Shown: positions 46,291 through 59,542, counted from the first letter of the stretch. The stretch: 64,000 bases of DNA from Lycocorax pyrrhopterus obiensis (GCA_014706295.1 JACSVZ010000002.1:56275660-56339659); one strand, 5' to 3'. A program made the numbers and translations. The notes: generated by a model from the letters alone, not told the origin.

Positions 46291-47804
46291 AAAATTGTTA
46301 CAGTCTCTTTAAGACCCAGAAGTGCAGCTGGAAACAGAACCATGGGGCTGCGAGTTGCCCAGGCTTTTTAAGGTCAGGACACTCAGGTGGAGCTGTCCCT
46401 TCCCTCTTGGCTCTTTCTGTTCCCCTTTTGTTCTTGCAGGGGGACAGAGCTGAGGCAGCGTGGGTGGAGGCTCCCCTCTGGTTTTCTTTCATGTTTTTTT
46501 TCCCAAGGGGGAACAGTAGCAAACCAAGAAGCTGCATTTCATAATTCAAAACAGTTTCAGAGTGAATTTTGCAACACCTCTCCGTAACATGAAGCCAGAG
46601 CCGGTCAAGGTTGGGCCACTGTTCTTCAGCGCTTGGGAGTCTGACTTTCATCGGAACAGGGACCCAAGACAGCAGCACCAACACCAGTGGCTTGGAGGTT
46701 GCAGAGCTGACACTGTCTGGAACTGGTGTAGAGCCAGCTGAGGAAGAGGCAGAGAAGGAGAGGGAGGAAGCCTGCCGAGCCACCACACGAGAGCCTGAGT
46801 CAGGTCTCTGCCAGCATCGACTTTTTTTGGCCAGAAATAGTGTTTCTAGGTTTTTTTTTTTCCAGCTCCCATTGTTCGTTTGTGGGCGAAAGGGAGCTTT
46901 GGAAAAACGGAGGCTTGTTTGCCGTGTTGTTTCCTTCGTTCTCTCTCTTGGCTACATGGCCCAGAGAGGGGACTCTCCACCATTTTTGTCTGTGTTCCCC
47001 AGAACAATTAGGGGAACCTTCACTGCATTTGTCAGTGGGAGTTGAACCCTTTCCCTTTGTCTCTCAGAACACATATCTGTGGACGGCATCATCCTGAGGG
47101 GAGGGTTTGCCTGCCATTTTCCCTTTGTTTCTCAGAATATGCAGTCATCTGTGGAGGGCAATATACTGGGGCAGGGGTTTCTCTGCCTTTTTAGCTTTCC
47201 CTTTGTTCCCAGGGACTCTGTGAGATTTAGCAGTTTTATATCTAGTGATTATTCATGGTTATTTTTTTGCCTGCTGCTGTTTCATTTCTTAGTGCACTGT
47301 AATTTTTTCAGTTATATTTAGTTGTATTAGTTCCTCCTTATTGGTGGAAAGGGATTGGTTAAAACTAAAGGGGAGGTGACGCATTTTCAAGTGCCTACCC
47401 CATTAAATTGTCTTAAACCAAGACAAATTTGGGATCCAGCTAAAGGGACATGAGAGAGAAAGTGAAAAACTAACAGTTTTGACTGAAACATTTTGTACTG
47501 CGTACAGAACTCACTGGTCATCATGCTTCTCAGTCTAATGGGGCTGTGGCACCTAGCCTTGTATACTTCTTTGTATATATGGTACAATTTGTCCAAGATA
47601 TGCCTCTTTTTTGGATCAGGGACACAAACCAAGATTGCTTTGTGGATACACTCTGTGATACTGGCTTATGTACAGATAACATCAGAAACAATGAAGATTA
47701 TTTGGGATATGTATTCATTGCTGTTTGCCTGTCCTAGTCTTGTCGGCTGCTGCTTCTGAGGGTTTATTAATAATCCCATTCAGCCTGCTGAAGGAGCAGT
47801 TGAG
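46291..47804 (+). repeat. Unclassified repeat-like segment inside the decayed ERV, with degenerate tandem units
   Basis: This pyrimidine-rich stretch lies between the gag-like remnant and the CR1. Within it, TTCCCTTTGT followed by CTCAGAA-like sequence recurs at 47051, 47119 and 47197, giving three degenerate units of 68-78 bp. A 144-codon open frame (46611-47045) has no domain I recognise. Around 47370-47800 low-complexity broken frames follow. It may be an ERV spacer or a second element; I cannot place it. Confidence 0.4.
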
Positions 47805-49410
47805 AATCACAGAATCACCGAATTAACTAGGTTGGAAAAGACCTTTCAGATCATCAAGTCCAACCTATGACCCAACACCACCTTATCAACGAGACCATGT
47901 CACTAAGTGCCACATCCAGTCTTTTCTTAAACACCTTCAGGTATAGTGACTCCATCACCTCCCTGGGCAGCCCATTCTAATGCCCAATCACTCTTTCTGT
48001 GAAGAACTTCTTCCTAATGCCCAAGCTCAACTTCCCCAGGTGCAGCTTAAGGCTGTGTCCTCTTGTCCTGTCACTGGTTGCCTGGGAGAAGAGACAGACC
48101 TCCACCTGCCTATAACTTCCTCAGTGAAAAGGTCTCACCTGAGCCTCCTTTACTCAAGGCTGAACAACCCCAGCTCCTTCAGCCACTCCTCATAGGACTT
48201 GTGTTCCAGATCCTTCACCAGCCTTGTTGCCCTTCTCTGGACATGCTCCAGCATCTCAACGTCCTTCCTAAATCAAGGGGTCCAGAACTGGACACAGTAC
48301 TCAAGGTGCGGCCTCACCAGTGCTGAGTACAGGGCAAGAATCACTTCCCTGGTCCTGCTGGCCACACTATTCCTGATACAGGCCAGGATGCCACTGGCCT
48401 TCTTGGCCACCAGGGCACACTGCTGGCTCATGGCCAGTCTGCCATCAGTCAGTACCCCCAGGTCCCTTTCTGCCTGGCCACTGTCCAGCCACTCTGTCCC
48501 CAGCCTGTAGTGCTGCAGGGGGTTGTTGTGACCAAAGTGCAGGACCCAGCACTTGGTCTGTTAAACCTCATATCATTGTATTCAGCCCGTTAATCCAGCC
48601 TGTCCAGCTCCCTCTGCAGAGCTCTCCTACCCTCCAGCAGATTGACATTCACACCCAGCTTGGTGTCATCTGCAAATTTACGGATGGTAGACTCAATCCC
48701 TTCCTCCAGATCATTGATAAAGATCATAAACAGGATTGGGCCCGACACAGATCCCTGGGGGACTCCACTAGTGACTGGCCACCAAATGGAGGCAGTACCA
48801 TTCACCACCACTCTCTGGGCCCAGCCATCCAGCCAGTTCTTAACCCAGTGAAGGGTGCACCTGTCCAAGCCATGGGCTGCCAGCTTTTCCAGGATTATTC
48901 TATGTAAGACGGTGTCGAAGGCTTTGCTGAAGTCCAGGTAGACAACATCCACGGCCTTCCCCTCATCCACCAGGCAGGTCACCTGGTCATAAAAGGAGAT
49001 CAGGTTGGCCAGGTAGGACCCTCCCCTCCTAAATTCATGCTGGCTGGGTCTGATCTCCAGGCCATCCTGTAGGTCCTGTGTGATCACACTCAAGATGAAC
49101 TGTTCCATAACTTTGCTGGGCACCGAGGTCAGGCTGACAGGCCTGTAGTTTCCTAGAGCCTCCTTTTGGTCCTTCTTACGGATGAGCATCACACTGGCCA
49201 GCTTCCAGTCATCTGGGACCTTCCCAGTTAGGCAGGACTGATGACAAATGATGGAGAGCAGCTTCGCGAGCTCTTCTGCCAGCTCCCTCATCACCCTAGG
49301 ATGGATCCCATCTGGTCCCACAGACTTGTGAGCATGGAAGTGGCTCAGCAGGTCACTAACTGCTTTCTCCTGGGTTACAGGGAGGCTATTATGTCCTCCT
49401 GCCCACATCT
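47805..49410 (-). mobile_element. CR1 LINE, 1.6 kb, minus strand, inserted in the decayed ERV
   Basis: The left end (AATCACAGAATCACCG, then GTTGGAAAAGACCTTTCAGATC) is the CR1 3' terminus in reverse. Inward comes the CR1 untranslated and C-terminal region, then a reverse-transcriptase frame up to about 49408. The copy is 5'-truncated inside the RT. ERV-like sequence lies on both sides, so it inserted into that older element. It is the longest CR1 in the window. Confidence 0.93.
48590..49408 (-). pseudogene. CR1 reverse transcriptase fragment, open for 272 codons
   Basis: The frame covers most of the RT palm: [18 protein letters not shown] (about residues 86-103), YLDFSKAFD (147-155, first catalytic Asp), SGVPQGS, and FADDTK (245-250) with both catalytic Asp residues. 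CR1 RT primes reverse transcription at the nicked target from the 3' end of its own RNA. The fragment lacks the endonuclease and N-terminal parts because of 5' truncation, and a stop at 48590 cuts off the C-terminal region. Intact catalytic motifs suggest a relatively young copy. There is no promoter; it is not expected to be expressed as an enzyme. Confidence 0.85.
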
Positions 49411-51220
49411 ACTGGAACAATTTTTCCCAGCCTTTTGTTTCCTTCTTCCCCTCAGGTCTGACATGTCGCCTTTTGAAAATGTTGGTTTCCCTCTAGGCGT
49501 TAAAGACACTATATTTTTGTTGTTAATTCTGCTGTGTCTCCTCCATACAGTCTGAAACACGGGGCTGAGATTTCCAGGGAAGTTTCCCAGAGATCTGTCC
49601 CAGTGGTGGAAAATCCTAAATCACATGCAATGTGGGAGGATATAGGTCAGATTCTGAAGAAATACTCTGCCCCAATAGTTTGGAACTTTCCCTCTGAACA
49701 AATTCAGAATCCAGATAAGAGCAGAATATCCAAAAGAAAACTGCAGTGGCAGCTCCAAAGAGGGGCAACTGATTGCACTGTGCTGGGCTCTGGCGAACAC
49801 TTATTACGCACAGCAGCACCTACAGCTTGAAGAGAAGGAGAACAAATCTACAGACACCATAGTCACTCAAGCTGCAGACAAACCAGAAGGGCAACCTAAG
49901 CCCACTCCTGTCCAGAGAAGGAAATATAAGAACAAATCCATTCACCCAGTGGATGACAATGCGGAGGCAGGACCCTCACAGCCAGCAGAGGAATCAAAAC
50001 CAGAAATAATTACTGAATCTTTATTCTTTCTCCACAATCTGAGGAAAGACCTCACCAATGAACCAATGAGTCAATATTGAGCTGGTTGATCCAAGTCTGA
50101 GACACTGCAGGTGATGCTACAGTTTTGGACGGTACTGAAGCGAGGTGCTTGGGATCTGTGTTGCCTGATGTGGGTATAAACCAGGGGATCATGAGGAGGC
50201 CCAAACCTCTCAACCTCTGGACGCAACTCTTAACAAGCCTGAAGGAGAAATACCTTTGCTAAGAAGACCTCCAGCTGCAGCAAGGCCCTTGGAACACCAT
50301 GGAGCAAGGAATCCAATGCTTGCAAGAACTGGCTGTGATGGAGATTCTTTTCTCAAATGATGACCAAAGCATCAAGAGTCCAGTCCTGGTGAAATGTACA
50401 ACACTGATATGGCTCAAACTCACTCCACACAGACCAAGCATATTCCCACTTCCTAGAGATGCTGCAACGGAATGAGGGAAATGACACAGTGGGCATTAAT
50501 GACAAGAATGTTACAAACACATGAAGATACTGTCCACACCACGACAGAAGCCCAAATCTGGGCAGTGGAAACAGAGTTGACTGAGCATATGCAGAAATTG
50601 CAAGAAAGGATTGAAGAGAGTCAGAAACTCAGGAAGGAGCTTAGAGGACTTTCCTCAGGTTTCATCAGTACACACCAGAGTCCCTGCTGTCAGAAGCAGG
50701 AGTTCCCCAGCGAGGGGGAGGGTTGGGAGGTTCCACAAGCCAACCTGAGGTTCTTCCAGTGTGAGCATGGGGAAGACATGAGAAGATAAGATGGAAAACC
50801 CACTTTTGTCCTAGCAGCATGGGTCCATAAGCTAAAAGAAGAAACTACTTATGAGGAATTCTGCAAGAATGAATGTAGCTCCAGTTCGTCATGACCAAGC
50901 TGCTAGGCTTAACAGAAGGGAGGATTACATGTCTGATCCACTTGAAGGGACCAACAGAATGCATGCCAAGGGATGGAACAATAGCCAGAACTAGAGGGGC
51001 CCTGCCTCTAGCCAGATAGAGGCCAGGGAAAATCGAGTCTATTTGACTATGTGGATCAAATGTCCTGGCACATCAGAAGCACAAAAATACAAAGCTTTGG
51101 TTGACATTGGCACATAATATACTCTTATACCATCAGGACATGTAGGGGCAGAACCTGTTTCCATTGCTGGGGTGACAGGGGAGTCTCAGCAGTCTCAGGT
51201 AGTGTTACACTACCACTTTA
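49411..51220 (+). pseudogene. Gag-protease remnant of a decayed ERV, right of the CR1
   Basis: Broken plus-strand frames run to about 51220. A stretch at about 49640-49800 gives HAMWEDIGQILKKYSAP, one at 50470-50640 is a charged coiled-coil (QKLQERIEESQKLRKEL), and 50750-50790 gives CEHGEDMRR. At 51040-51180 a retroviral aspartic protease start is visible: VYLTMWIKCPGTSEAQKYK, then LVDIGT at 51100-51114 where DTG would be expected, followed by a TAA at 51115-51117 and YTLIPSGH. The active site is thus lost. The gag part has many stops. The type resembles avian gag-pro of ERVL-like or class I elements; I do not assign a family. No pol was found after it. Confidence 0.7.
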
Positions 51221-52749
51221 GGGATTAATTTTCCTGTGTAAATAAAAACAACGTAAGAGGAATAGAAATCATTAAAACAATAGAGTGAGACAACAACATT
51301 TTTATTGTTTCAAAATTCAGTTGCTTTTTCTGTGCAGCATAAGGAAAGATTCTTTCTGCTGATATCTGTTCAACACCTTTAAGGTCTGAAGAGACACAGT
51401 GATCACCAAAACTCTGGAAGAATCAAGCTAAAGTAAATGCCATCACTATATGTTGAGCATCTCTTTTTTAAATTTATACTAAAAATTGCAGTGTTACTAT
51501 GAAAAAAACCACTCATCTCTGTCATCAGGCCCTTATGGTACAAACTTTGGACAGACATGAAAAACATAAATCTAACCCTGGTATGACACACTGGGTGAAT
51601 GCTGACTTTCTATGACTGGTACAGGCAGTTCTCATTGCAGTGCTACATATGGCCAATTTCTGTTCCAGTACAGAAATGTTTCTGGAATTAAATGCCCTCT
51701 GCCATTCTCCTGCCACTCTTCAGCTCCCTTAGTTGATTCATAGATGCTGAAAAATGGTCTTGAGCATGTCAGTGTACTTGACGTAGAAGATCTGGATGTT
51801 TCAAGTGGCAAATAGGAACCTAAATATCTGTAATATCCAGAAATCAGTGGGTAGTATGAGCTACAGGAATCAGCACAGCTCTTACTGGAATTCCCAAGTC
51901 AGCATTAACTTCCGCTTCCCAGGCAGGTGGCTTGTGGAGTCTAATGTTGCCAATAAAAATCTAGGTGGGAGTGTAAATTCACAGTACAAATACCCTCCTT
52001 TAGAAATCAGAATGAGGGAGAACAACGTGAAAGGTACATCAAACTTGCATTAACCAGTCTTGTTTTAAGAAATAAAACTGGCCTCTTAAAAATAACCTGC
52101 TGGAGTCCTGATGCCAGGGAGTCCATGTGAGGTGCAGCATGGGAGGAATTGTGTCCATTTACATCCACATTTTATTTCCAGGAGTTGGAGTAATATGCTG
52201 TTTTAGTGCCACATGTCAACATAACTCCAAACCATCCTACTTAGGAAACAGTATCAAAGTCATCCCAATGTGTGCATAGCGACCATGGTGGATGGTAAGC
52301 ACTCCCAATACCTCCAATACCCCAGATGTCCTTGATTACATTGTTCTTTAACTTTATTTCCATTCCAGTTCAGTGCTCTATATTAATCAAAAGTGACAGA
52401 TGGAAGCTGTAATACATCCACAGCTCCAGATCATTAAATATGATGACCTATATTTCCTGCAGTAATCAGATACTGCTGCAAGTTAACCCTGCCTCATGTA
52501 AACCAAGGCTGGCAAAAGAACCTCTATGATCATGAAGGAGATTTTGCTTGTTTCTTTGCAAGTTTCAGTTCATATCATGAGTATTTATATTTCATACTTC
52601 TGCTCTGTCGAACTGTTAAAATTTGGGGAAAAAATGAGCAGCATATATCCTCTAATTGTAATAATATTTAGAAGGGGAAAAGTGTGGGTGATACCTGTAT
52701 TTTTTAAGAGTATATGGAACACTCTGCATCTACTAGGAAATCCACCTAG
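51221..52749. other. Non-coding spacer
   Basis: No RT or integrase motif continues the ERV here, so the element ends or is deleted near 51220. AT-rich with short open frames only. Confidence 0.45.
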
Positions 52750-53640
52750 TTGATCAAGGGAAGCAAGCTGATATAATCTTTTTTGATTTCAGTTAGGCTT
52801 TTGATACTGTCTCTCACAGGATGCTTCTGGACAAAATGTCCAGCACACAGCTGGATAAACATGTCATATTAAAGCAACTGGCTTGTGGGTCAGGCACAAA
52901 GCATGAATCAAGCTACATTAAGCTGGTGACCAGTCATAGAGGGGTTCCACAGGGCTCTATCTTAGGCCCAGTTCTTCTAAACATCTTCATAAATTACTTG
53001 GATGTAGGACTTGAAGGGATACCAAGTTTGATGATGATAGTGAATTGGGAGGAGCTGTTTACTCCCTCAAAGGCAGAAAGGCCCTGCAGAGAAACCTAGA
53101 CAAATTAGAGGGCTGAGCAATCATCAACTGTATGAAGTTCTAAAAAGACAAGTGCCAGATTCTGCACCTGGAATAGGGCAACGCTGGATTGGAGGGATGG
53201 AGAACAGCACTGCTGAAAAGGGTCCTGCCCGACATCAAGTTTAATATGAGTCAGCAGTGCCCTGGCAGCCAGGAGGGCCAATCGTGTCCTAGGGTCTATC
53301 AGACACATCATCACCAGCCAGTAGAAGTGAAGTGCAATGGTAAGCACTCATCTCTTCTCTCTGGTTACCAGTGACAGGACCCATGAGAATGGCACGAAGC
53401 TGTGTCAGGGCGATTTAGGCGATATAGTAGGAAAAGGTTCTTAACCCAGAGGGTGGTTGGGCACTGGAACAAGCGCCCCTGGGAAGCAGTCACAGCACCA
53501 AGCCTGTCAGAGTTCAAGAAGCTTTTAGACAATGCTTTCAGGCATGTGGTGGGATTTTTGGGCCGTTCTGTCCAGGGCAGGAGTTGGATTTTGATTGCGG
53601 GTCCCTTCCACTCAGGACATTCTATGACTGTATGATTCAG
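52750..53640 (+). mobile_element. CR1 LINE, older 3' copy, plus strand
   Basis: Starts inside the RT (about TGATATAATCTTTTTTGA, for the YLDFS-like block), continues with HRGVPQGSILGPVLLNIFIN at about 52940-53000, and ends with CTTCCACTCAGGACATTCTA and a TATGATTC-type tail at about 53638. The catalytic Asp-Asp block is not recognisable and frames are broken. Divergence is greater than for the CR1 at 47805-49410, so it belongs to an older subfamily or insertion. Confidence 0.85.
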
Positions 53641-56600
53641 GAAGAAGTAAACACAAAGACTTAGAGGAAGAAGACGACTTTCAAGAAGAAAGCATTATTA
53701 GCTGATGGTCTTGACATATCAGTGATTTTTTTTTATTTCCACAGAAGATCAAGACGACTTGTCTAAAGTAATATAAGTTCTTCTTAGCTGGAAAACAAAG
53801 TAGAGGAATTTGTAATTGAAATGAATGCACAGACTGCAAAACAAGGAAGAAAAAGGTGCAATAACCTCTGTTCTCTCCTTGCCCTTCAACCTTGCTGCTG
53901 TGGGGGATGGGGTGGGAAGCTTATTTTGTTCAATATGAAAGACCTCTTTTCCATTTGTACTTCCTCACTCCATGGAGGGATTTGAAGAAAGTCTAGCACC
54001 TTGAATGAGAGCTCATGCCTGCCTTGAAAGTATCTTTTCCTCACTCTCTCCTATTGCAGTTATTCTGCTTTGTGAGAAATACTTGAATAATCCTTGGAGC
54101 AGGGCCCTAAAGCCAGGTCACTCTGTCCCAGGCATGTGCTCTGACCACAAGTATAAGGACTCATTCTCCTTTGTCTTACTGCAGACTGTTACTTCTGGCT
54201 GGCAGGCTGATTTGGCAAATCTGGACACATAGAAGGAAGTTAGGGAGGTGAGAGGACGGAGCTGGGTGAGGAGACACAGAGAATTAAATTTGATACTGAC
54301 ATTTATGAAACGCTTGCTTCCTTTTGGCTTTTCCCTCATACATATTTGCCCAAACAATTTTATGAGATTCAAATCCAAATTTGCAATTAGATTAAGACTG
54401 ACAAAGTCTGCATCTAAGGGCAGGTTGTTCACCCCAAAAAACCTGTTCACTATTCATCCTGAACTTTAATCCCAGTTCTGACATGAAGTTCCCATATGGC
54501 CTTTTTTAATCATACAGGCATCTTTAAGAAAACAAGCACAGATGGACAGTTTCACAAGAGGTAGTAAAATAACACTGCATTTATTTCTAAGTATCTTTTA
54601 TCATTTTTCTTCAGTTTCCTTATCTGTCAAGTAAGCCAAACTGTACTTTCCAGTAATATAAAGCAAAGCACAGATTGGTCTCACCACTTTACCAGTAAGT
54701 TTATAACTGATACCTTGGTAAGATTCCATTTCTCTCTTTATCAAAAATGTAGCTTTCCCACAAATGTATTGCACCAGTAGTCATATTGGATTTGACACAC
54801 CACTTGAAGCAATGCTTTCATTTCTATGTCATTTGATAGCTATATAATAAACCATTTGTCAGCCTTATAAGTCTTCTAATCTGTCACACAATAAGAAGAC
54901 ATAAGTGTATTCTGTAACACCAGGAAGATATTACACCACGTATACTTTAACAGATATTATATATCAAAAATTAAACATTTGGGGGAAAAAAATAACACCT
55001 GAGTACTGACTTTAAGCAGCAACAAAAAGGCACACAGGACAAAGCCAGCACAGCACACAAGAATTTTCAGATTGTAGGTCCCTCCTTCTTCCATTCCTAG
55101 AAGCAATAGGTGGAAATAAAATTTAGAGATGACTTCCAAGATGACCTAAGATTTTTTCTGCAACAGCATGTTAAATCAGAGTACTCTGGTGTTTACATAC
55201 TGCATGAAAGGCAGACCGAACAAAAGCGTGAAACTGAAACACTCACCTCAACATCCTTCCTACCAGTATCTTGAGTATGAGCATTTTTCTCTCTCTCTTC
55301 CCTCCACAACTCCCATCACTGCATATCCCTCCTTGCAAGACTTGTATTACTTTTTGAAGTGAGAGATGATATTTTCAATGGTACTACAAATTTCAAACAG
55401 ATTACATAACTGTTCTCAGCTGAGAATGAAGCTAGTTAACAGAAGTATATAATTGCAGACACAGTTGGTTAATCATTGGGTAGACTCTTTTGAAAAAAAA
55501 CCTCAAATCCCAGCCCAGAATACACTAGGCAGGGTCTGCAAGGTGCCAAACCATTTTCCACTAATTGCCAAGTTAATGAGCTTTGAAGTTTGAAATGAAG
55601 CCACAAGGCCTCAGGACTCTAATGTGTCACTAAGTCTTGGGCAGACAGATGGGGTAGCAGATGATTTGCCATGGAGGCCGTGGTGTTAGCTCTGTACCAG
55701 TCTCTTGCCCCACTAACTACAGTAGTTGCTAAATGCATTAAAATTGTGGAAACAAGCCTGTTTCCTTCGAACTGCATCAGTCCTAAATCATACATGGATA
55801 GTTGCAAATAAGGAGGCAAAGCAAACTGGTGTAATAAGACCAGACCATGCTAACCTGTAACATCTGCCTTTGCTTCGGATAAAAAGGAAATGTAAACTAG
55901 GCTGTCTTTGGTTTTTATTCCCTTTCCCTACAGAAAGTTATTATGTTCAACCTTTCCCCAGTATAAACCTCTTCTTCTTTCTTCATAATTCTTGGATTTT
56001 TCATACTCTTTTCTACAGCATGGTACTTTGAAGTTGGACTTTTCATAAGCCTACACATGACTATTACCAAGTGAGGGACTAACATCACCTCCACCGCATG
56101 CTGATTGTGGCATCTTTAAGATAACCTCATTACGTTTTCACCTTAGTAACTATTTATGTCAAACAAACATAACTTAAGTAGATGATGTTTATTCATGTTC
56201 TAGATATGATTACAGACACTGTAGGGCCTAGTCACTGGAAAGGGACGCAAGTATCCCAGCACAGCCTGCCAGCCTCATGTAAAGGAATCGGACTGCCTGA
56301 GGCTCTTATGAGGCGAAGTAAACACCACAGTCACATGTAACATTTAATCTCCTGAGGTGTTTACATGAGGCTCACTATGTGGTAAGTAGGTGCCCTTTTC
56401 ACAACAGTCCCTCCACTGCCAAAGCTTTGATACCAAGACAGGAAGCAATGACGAAAGCTATAATTTCAGTACAGAAGTTAGAGAAGGTAAGATACAAAGT
56501 GGCTCCTGAGAAGGGAAGAAATAACTAGTCTCTGAGGTATGTACCTAACTGAAGAGCCTATGTGGGCCCCTACAATGACTGTATAACACAAAAAGGAGAT

Positions 56601-59161
56601 GGGAGAAGTATGGACTCGCATATGCCCACCCGAACATTGAGAATGGGGCAGAACTCCGAGCAGTTTTTAATCCTCCTCCCCTCGCAGAAATTTCTGCTGG
56701 CTTCATGCATCCCCCCCTATGGGAGTTCATCTAATGTTGCCAGTGCTGAAGCCTTGCTGCAAGTGGAAAGCAGCTGAGGCTTGGGACAAGACCTAGCAAG
56801 TAGTTTGCATCTCACACCGTGTCCTCAGACCTTTAAAATACATGGGAAGAGGTTCAGGAGATCATTTGTTTTCCCAGTCCTTTTATGAACCTCAAAGCAG
56901 CTAAAAAGTAATCAAGAAAGTCCTACCAATGAACTGAAATTTCTGCTCTGCCCTGTGATCAGTCCCTGTATTTTGAAATTGTGCAAACATTCATTTATGC
57001 ATGGCAGCCTATAGAGTTTTTTTCATATTGAATTGCAAATAATGCCAAGGCAAAAATTCAGAGCTAGAAACATCAGCTCATCTTTCAAATGTCCTCTTGG
57101 CTTCAGTAAGTACTGGAGGAATCTCAAGCAAACGTGGTGCTTCAGATCACATGTTTGTTGTTTATTTGGACATGTTAGCTAGGGAAGATGCCACTGAGAT
57201 AAAAAAGAATTTGTGCTGTATTATATCATCATGAACTCACAGAAAGACACAGAAAAGGGGGTACATGTGACTGTGGTATAGTTTCCTTTGAAACTACAGA
57301 CGGTCAAATTTAAGACATGAGTTCACTTGTTACAAATAATGAAATGTCATTAAAATGCGTTTAAGAGAGTAAAGTTTTCCTTTTTAATCCCTATTATATT
57401 TATCAGATGGTACTATAAGGTATTTTTTAAAACTCAGACTTGTTGGGTTTAAAAGGATAAATTTAAGAAAATGCTTCTTGTACAGTGATCCCAGGAATGG
57501 ATCCAGAAGCCTTACGATTCCTCCAGCCATTCTTCCAGCACTGATATCCCAAAGGCAGAAAATATCTATTGTTACCACTCTGTTAGCATACGAAGCGATG
57601 CAGAAGTAATAAGAAAGATACTAACCCAGTTATGCAGGAATATTTCTAATTTTACCAAATTCAGTATGCCTACCTGAAAATCAACCCTATGATTTCATTT
57701 GGGCATAGTGTTCTTTATCTCCTTCTGTTCATTTTTGCTAACATGAAAATATTATATTTCAGAGAAGTGCTATTAACTTAGACAAAACTTTACGTTGAAA
57801 GCTTACTTAGCTCTATTCAGGAATAAATGAAGTCAGCTACAACCACACTGTTTTTTAAGGAGGTACATCTGATGTTCCTGGGTAAAAAACAGTATATATT
57901 AAGACATTCTATGTAAATTTTATTTAATGGATATATCATTTCAGCATTTATTTTAAATATAATAATACCATTTCTTCAGCCAGAGAAAATGACGAATTGT
58001 AATACTATGAGAAATGGATTCCCAAGGATTACAGGAAGATAAATATTTTCCATGTTAATCTGTTTTTCACAGAGCATCCCTTGTTTCACTTTCAATAAAT
58101 AAATTCCACAAAGAAAATAGCAAAAGGGAATGAAAGTACTTCTTTACAAATAAAGCAATAGCTCAAGGATCCTCAGAAGTGATGGTTCTGCCTCCTCTAC
58201 TGAACAGAACATCATCCTCCTATGTGAGCAGTACTGATAGTTTCACAAATAGGCCCTCTGAAATAAGGTGTTCAGTGTAAGGGCGAAGAAATCTAGCCCA
58301 AAATCAGTTTACTGCTGGGCAAGTTTCTGGCTTTGCAGTTCCCACGACAGTCAAAAGGAAAATGGATTCCTGCACTATAAAGGAAACTTGATTTTGAGAC
58401 AAACATTTTTCTCCTGTACTGTCAAACCCTAGAGCCTGGTGCATGGTTACACATTTTCTAATCTTGACACGTGAATGCTAATGCAAAAGCTGCTACAAAT
58501 TCCTTTTGGTCTCTTGTGCTGTTTTTGGATGGGGTAAAATTAATTGTTTTCATAGTGGTGCTGAACACAGTGTTGATAATACAGAGATGGCAAGGAAGTT
58601 GTGGGTGCATAGGAGCTTGGGACAAGACACAGCCAGGACAGGTGACCCAAACTGACCAAAGGGATATTTAATACCATATGACATCATGCTCAGCATATAA
58701 AGTTGGAGGGAAGGAGGAAAGGGGAATGTTCGGAGTGATGGCATTTCTTTCCAAGTAACTTGTTATACACCATTATGCCTGCTTTCCTGGAAACAGCTGA
58801 ATTGTCTGGCTGCCCATCGGAAACAGTGAACTAATTCTTTAGTTTTTTCTTTGCTTGTGTGAATGGCTTTTGCTTTCCCTATTAACCTAATTTGTGTCAA
58901 CCCGCATGTTTTCTAGCTTTTACCTTTACAATTATCTCCATGATCCTGCTGGTGGGGGAGTGAGCGAGCAGCTGTGTGTTGCTTGATAGTTGACTGGGGT
59001 TAAACCATGACATCTCTGTTTAAGGAGAATTACATTAGCCTCCAGGAGAAAAAACAGCCCTAGTTTAAATCTAGACTGCACTTTCTTTGTGCAGATGATA
59101 CGAAAGAAAAAAACAAGAAATCAAGATGTGAAATGTAAGCCAAAGTACCATTGGTTTCCCA
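53641..59161. other. Long AT-rich non-coding stretch
   Basis: 5.5 kb with no recognised transposon or gene. Open frames reach at most about 110 codons (54118-54450, minus) and show no domain. The part at 56900-58200 is very AT-rich. Conserved regulatory elements could be present but cannot be shown from one sequence. Confidence 0.45.
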
Positions 59162-59167
59162 GCCCTC

Positions 59168-59536
59168 TGTCGCTGTTCTCACTGTGGATGAGTAGAGAAA
59201 CGACACAAGAGTCCAGGCTCAGGGATAAATGGAAGCAATTTAATAATCTTTCCAAAGGCTTTTATATGTTAGTTCACAAAAGTGCACTAAATGGCATAAG
59301 GTAATTGGGTTTTTTTGCCATCCACCCCTTGAGAGGATTGGTCAAGTTCTAAGACACCCATCTCTTAATGTTTTTCTAGTTAGAACCATAACAATCCTGC
59401 AAAACAACCTGCAAGTGCAAGAAGTTTACAAAACTGTAACACTGTTTTGAGTTACTTGCACAGGAAAGACAGAGCTCTCACAAAATGCTGCAGAGAGCTG
59501 AAGAAATTCTCCGCTGAAGCTTTTTCAGCATCCATA
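59168..59536 (-). mobile_element. Solo LTR, 369 bp, same family as 40988-41353
   Basis: On minus it runs from TATGGATGCTGAAAAAGC (59536) to GAGAACAGCGACA (59168). The first bases are TA instead of TG, a likely point change. GCCCTC (59162-59167) and GCCTTC (59537-59542) flank it, a 6-bp duplication with one mismatch. A TATA box (ATATAAAAG on minus, 59259-59267) and an ATTAAA signal (59239-59244) are present, and the U5 has TTGTGTCGTTTCTC. Family identity with the LTR at 40988 rests on matching starts, AGCATTTTGTGA, TATA-polyA layout and U5. Confidence 0.85.
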
Positions 59537-59542
59537 GCCTTC

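Noticed and set aside
46298..47045. Frames of 144-162 codons on both strands.
   Set aside because: No recognisable domain, overlapping on both strands, within a repeat-like decayed ERV segment.
59177..59481. TCTCAC copies at 59177-59182 and 59476-59481 as target duplication of the minus-strand LTR.
   Set aside because: Alignment with the family member at 40988 puts the ends at 59168 and 59536 instead, with GCCCTC/GCCTTC flanks.
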